Shown one piece after another: positions 5,833-9,032 of a stretch of 9,032 nt of DNA (position 1 is its first letter; each line of letters opens with the position of its first letter). The DNA comes from Planctomycetaceae bacterium (lineage in GTDB: Bacteria; Planctomycetota; Planctomycetia; Pirellulales; Pirellulaceae). A program made the translations under genes and the position numbers. The notes under the pieces were generated by a model that saw only the letters and a program-made list of their open reading frames with translations, was not told the origin of the DNA and did not search any database. The stretch covers positions 1 through 9,032 of the forward strand of contig SLMF01000593.1 in assembly GCA_007133715.1 (NCBI GenBank). The letters are read 5' to 3'.

Positions 5833-8829
5833 TCAATCGGCGATGCGAAAGGCGACGGGCAAGGGGAGGGCTCGACGAAAATATCGCTTCGGGCCGATGG
5901 CCACGGCTAGCCAGCCATCGCCGATTTCCATCCGCGTGAGGGCCAAGCCGTGCATCCGGGCGTCGTCTTCCAGGAACCGCGTGAGGAGGCCAATCGGTTT
6001 CTCGCGCGAGAACACGCGGCTGAAAATCCCCCGCAACGCGATCTGGTCCCCCAGACCCAAACGCCCCATCAACTCGACATACTGGTCCCGCGCCAGATCC
6101 ACCCGGGGATCCTCGGGAACCGGTTGATAGTGCACCCGGACGACAAAATTCCGCCAGCGATTGCGGCCTTGTGACAGCTCGGCCAAACCCAGCGTGATCC
6201 GCACACGACCGTCCTCGAAGGCCAGTCTCAGCGGGTTGCGTTCCGCGAACCGGACCATCACATCCTCCGGCAAATCGTCGGGCGGCTGGATGGTCGGCAA
6301 GCCAAACAACTGGGCAAGTTCCGCATAAACCGTGTCCAACGGCATGCGTCGGCCTTGCCAACCCAGCTGTTCGATCACATTGTTCACCACCGACTCGTGC
6401 ATTTGCACACTCAACACACTGTCGGCGGGCGCGAGCGGGCGGGGGGTATGCGCACCCAATTGATGGGGACCCGCCAAACGGTAGCGGGCGATGCCCCGTG
6501 TTTCCGTCGTCCGCATCTCTAAGGCGACCGGATTCAGGTCTAAGTGATACAGCGGGCGGTAAAAATGGGCCAGAAACTTGCCCTGCAGTTCCTCGATCCG
6601 CTGCTCGACTTCCGCGTCCAGCATCGACCGGACCCGCTGGGCCAGCAACTGCTGGGCTTCCAGCTCGGCAGCGGGCGTGCGGCTGCGATACTGGCGGGTG
6701 GCGATGTTCTGCACAATATCGCCCAGCAGGGGGACACCGTCGACGTCGGTACGCAAGCCGGCCAGCGCCGTGTCGCTGTCCACCCCTACCTCCGTGCGAC
6801 CCCAACGGATCCCCCCCGCATCGATCGTGATCGGTTTTTCCGCTCGGAATCGCGAACGTCCGCGAGTGTAAAACGTGGCGGGACCTTGTGAGGCGGTGGT
6901 CAGACTGGCCACGTCGCCATCGGCCAGCAGCCGCAATTGCCAGCTGGAATCGCTCGGCCGAAAACCGACTCGCAACTGCGTCAGACTCTCGGAACTGCCC
7001 CGCGTACGAATTCCGAGAATGTGCTCGTCGATCGGCTCCTCACGCGAATCCGGCTCGGGCATCAAACGGCGGAGCAGTTCGGCCGAAAAAGCCACCCGAA
7101 AATTGGCATTGCGGTAGTAGGCGTCCACTTCCCGACCCAGACGGACGACCGGCTCGTGGTGGGACCAACGAAGATTCTGCTGTGCCTGAGCAACCCAATG
7201 TGCGGGTTCTGTCAGACCTCGCAACTCGTAATCTTCCAAATGCTGCAGCAGCCCGCGAAAGTCGACGGGTTCGGCTGCCAAATGCTTGAGTTCACGGCGA
7301 TAGGCTCGGAAGGCCGGCTGCTCCAGAAACTCACGCTGGGCGGGGGAGAGTCGGGCGTACTCCAAACGACCCAAAATGCCTCGGGCGATTCGCCGGATCG
7401 CGGTCGTATCCAACGAACTGGCCATGTTCTCCAACCGCCAAGCTTCCGCCACCTGCAAATACTCCATCCAATCGCGGCGATGTCGAACATTCTCCAGGCT
7501 GGCTTCCAAATCGTGCAGCACTTGCCGCAACTGCAGGGAATCACTCAAGGAAAACGCGTGGGGCGTTTCTCTGGCCGCAGCCACGTCATGGATCTGCTGC
7601 CAGACGGCCAAGCGGCGGCGGAGGCTATGCACGGCCCGGGCCAACGCGTTCCGCACCGCTTCGTCTTCCGTGCGTTCCGCCAAAGACTGACCGTGGCGAG
7701 CGTGATCCTGCAAATGTGCCAGCGTCTGCGCCACCTCAGCCGAGGTCAAGGAATCCAACTGGCTTAACGTGTGCAACGCACGCTGTACCCGCTGGGACCA
7801 GAGTGCGTGGTGCGGCGCCAGCTCGCTCAATATCTCCAGACGGGTGATCAGCGCCACGGGGTAGGGCCAAGCCGCCAGGTTTTCTCGAACCAAAGAACGG
7901 CGAGGTAACGACGATTCCCCAGCCCACGGCCCGGCAGGTGCCAGATCGGTGTGAGCCAGACGCGGCCTCACCGCATCCGTTCTCCGCTCCTGACGCAAGA
8001 AATCCTCTTCGGCAGGGGGGGCCGTTTCCCGTATGCTCCGCTCCTCTCCCGCCTCCGACCCGGACATGCTCACAATCTCCGCCGATCCCGGGCCCTCGCC
8101 TGCCTCCGCTGCCTGCCCCGCTGTCGGATAGGACGGGTCATCAGCAAGATCAGGGACAGAGCGGGCACCCGGAACCGAAACGGCTGGAAGGGGCGCGGCA
8201 GAAACCAGGCCATCCGGCGGATCAAAGGACCACGCTCCCCGCGACGAACGCGAGGACACGGCCGCCGCTCGGCTCGCGCCGACCCGGGTGATCGCTAACT
8301 CCTGAGGTGCAAGATCGCCAGCACGAGCGGCAACCAACCGCTGGTCAGACGTCTCCGACCAGATGGGCGAGCTGTGATCGTCCAAGTCGGTCTGCCTGGG
8401 GAACGTTCCCCCCCCGGCTCGCGGGGCTGGCGTCGAACCGTCTCCGTCGGTCCCGAATTCCGTGGAGTGGTCCACGGCGGCCAGCCTCGCGCTCGTCGGA
8501 ATCGGGGATGGCGATTCGGGTACAGCAGGCGCGGTTGGCTGAGGAGTATCCGCACTGGATTCCTCAAACTTCGCCGGAAGGCCGCGGGCAGCCAAGACCC
8601 TCCCTGCGTCGTATCTCTCTACCCCCGTGGTACTGGCTTCGGCCAATTGCTCCCGCGGCTCGGCTTCCGCGCTAGCCGACGCCGGGATGCCACCTGCCAC
8701 GCCCAGCAATTCGTACGTCGGTGTCAACGCCACGCGCTGCCAGGCTCGCGGCGCACGGACCTGCCACGAGAAAATCAGGGCCAGGACAATCAGCAGAGGC
8801 CAAATTGGGCTCCGTGAATCACGTTTCAT
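5833..8829 (-). CDS. Large membrane-anchored envelope protein of unknown family
   Basis: 998 residues, not matched to any named family. Residues 1-8 are basic (MKRDSRSP), then 9-22 are hydrophobic (IWPLLIVLALIFSW): a signal anchor or signal peptide, placing the rest outside the cytoplasm. Residues ~45-310 are low complexity, rich in Ala, Pro, Ser and Glu, and probably disordered. Residues ~313-545 are helical with many Leu/Arg/Gln and charged heptad-like spacing (TRLEILSELAPHHALW, LTSAEVAQTLAHLQDHARH), possibly coiled coil. Residues ~555-998 alternate beta-rich stretches (LRVGFRPSDSSWQLRLLADGD, DGRVRITLGLAEL, NFVVRVHYQPV) with helices such as 720-755. The segment ~765-900, with HESVVNNVIEQLGW, looks superficially like tubular lipid-binding folds, but that is speculation. 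The ATG at 8829 has a weak GGAG ten nt upstream and starts the first good N-terminal signal. It is the first gene of a probable pair with the polytopic membrane protein downstream. Stop TGA at 5833-5835. Confidence 0.85.
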   Translation of the reverse strand: MKRDSRSPIWPLLIVLALIFSWQVRAPRAWQRVALTPTYELLGVAGGIPASASAEAEPREQLAEASTTGVERYDAGRVLAARGLPAKFEESSADTPQPTAPAVPESPSPIPTSARLAAVDHSTEFGTDGDGSTPAPRAGGGTFPRQTDLDDHSSPIWSETSDQRLVAARAGDLAPQELAITRVGASRAAAVSSRSSRGAWSFDPPDGLVSAAPLPAVSVPGARSVPDLADDPSYPTAGQAAEAGEGPGSAEIVSMSGSEAGEERSIRETAPPAEEDFLRQERRTDAVRPRLAHTDLAPAGPWAGESSLPRRSLVRENLAAWPYPVALITRLEILSELAPHHALWSQRVQRALHTLSQLDSLTSAEVAQTLAHLQDHARHGQSLAERTEDEAVRNALARAVHSLRRRLAVWQQIHDVAAARETPHAFSLSDSLQLRQVLHDLEASLENVRHRRDWMEYLQVAEAWRLENMASSLDTTAIRRIARGILGRLEYARLSPAQREFLEQPAFRAYRRELKHLAAEPVDFRGLLQHLEDYELRGLTEPAHWVAQAQQNLRWSHHEPVVRLGREVDAYYRNANFRVAFSAELLRRLMPEPDSREEPIDEHILGIRTRGSSESLTQLRVGFRPSDSSWQLRLLADGDVASLTTASQGPATFYTRGRSRFRAEKPITIDAGGIRWGRTEVGVDSDTALAGLRTDVDGVPLLGDIVQNIATRQYRSRTPAAELEAQQLLAQRVRSMLDAEVEQRIEELQGKFLAHFYRPLYHLDLNPVALEMRTTETRGIARYRLAGPHQLGAHTPRPLAPADSVLSVQMHESVVNNVIEQLGWQGRRMPLDTVYAELAQLFGLPTIQPPDDLPEDVMVRFAERNPLRLAFEDGRVRITLGLAELSQGRNRWRNFVVRVHYQPVPEDPRVDLARDQYVELMGRLGLGDQIALRGIFSRVFSREKPIGLLTRFLEDDARMHGLALTRMEIGDGWLAVAIGPKRYFRRALPLPVAFRIAD

Positions 8830-9032
8830 GCAGCCAGAACTCCCCCAAATGACGCAATAAACCGGTACCGCGAGGACCTTGCTTTCGACTGTTAAGATCG
8901 GTACCCTTGGTGTTTCAAGTCGAATCTGTTTCTCCCGCGGACGAAAACAATCGCTGGAAAGGAACCGCTCGGCGGCAAACTTTGCCGATCATTGGTGATA
9001 AGACCGCTCACGCTGGCGGTGCGCCACAGCGA
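8830..9032. other. Upstream regulatory region of the envelope-protein operon
   Basis: No gene is visible in these 203 bp up to the right edge. The stretch is less GC-rich than the surrounding genes and contains small repeats: CGGTACC at 8863 and again at 8899, a 7-bp inverted pair TTCGACT (8884-8890) / AGTCGAA (8918-8924), and the palindrome at 8973-8987. On the minus strand TTGAAA is seen about 90 nt before the ATG, but the hexamer 17 bp downstream (TTAACA) is a poor -10, so no promoter is called. Confidence 0.45.
8973..8987. promoter_or_regulatory. 15-bp perfect palindrome, possible operator
   Basis: CGGCAAA-C-TTTGCCG is a perfect 7-bp inverted repeat around a single central base, the size of a typical dimeric regulator site. 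It is followed at once by ATCA-TTGG-TGAT (8988-8999), a second small dyad. It lies about 145 bp upstream of the envelope-protein gene. The regulator is unknown. Confidence 0.35.

Noticed and set aside
5747..6805. 352-residue minus-strand frame
   Set aside because: Shifted frame within the 998-residue gene, with Gly/Arg-rich shadow composition.
6937..7767. 276-residue plus-strand frame
   Set aside because: Fully antisense inside the 998-residue gene, with no recognisable domain.

Overview
The window looks like a stretch of chromosome from a GC-rich member of the Planctomycetota, probably Pirellulaceae-like. This is inferred from the style of the genes: long secreted proteins of unknown function, a planctomycete-type cytochrome-c-like motif in a lipid- or membrane-directed protein, sparse Shine-Dalgarno signals, and short-leader promoters. 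No rRNA or marker gene in the window proves it. The only protein whose function can be named with confidence is MutS.

Layout, left to right. (1) 1-485, plus strand: the 3' part of a gene for a strongly basic, His/Lys-rich protein built from a 21-bp / 7-residue repeat (VHVQKAP); its beginning lies outside the window. (2) 486-699: an intergenic strip between convergent genes, with a strong GC-rich hairpin followed by a T-rich run. (3) 700-3315, minus strand: mutS, complete, 871 residues, with every expected motif plus a C-terminal beta-clamp-binding motif. (4) 3316-3412: a 97-bp divergent promoter region in which both start codons lie 8 nt from a -10-like hexamer, suggesting leaderless or nearly leaderless transcripts. 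(5) 3413-4630, plus strand: a secreted 405-residue protein with a CX4CH cytochrome-c-like motif. (6) 4631-4853: a convergent gap without a clear terminator. (7) 8829-5833 and then 5783-4854, both minus strand and 49 bp apart: a likely two-gene operon for a 998-residue membrane-anchored envelope protein of unknown family, followed by a 309-residue polytopic membrane protein with two CxxC pairs and an Ala/Glu-rich tail. (8) 8830-9032: upstream regulatory DNA with a 15-bp palindrome and other small repeats.

The genes do not form one obvious pathway. MutS is housekeeping mismatch repair. The other proteins are envelope-directed or of unknown location, and the minus-strand pair is the best candidate for an uncharacterised functional unit. 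No mobile element, CRISPR array, tRNA or rRNA was seen. The most unusual object is the VHVQKAP repeat protein at the left edge.
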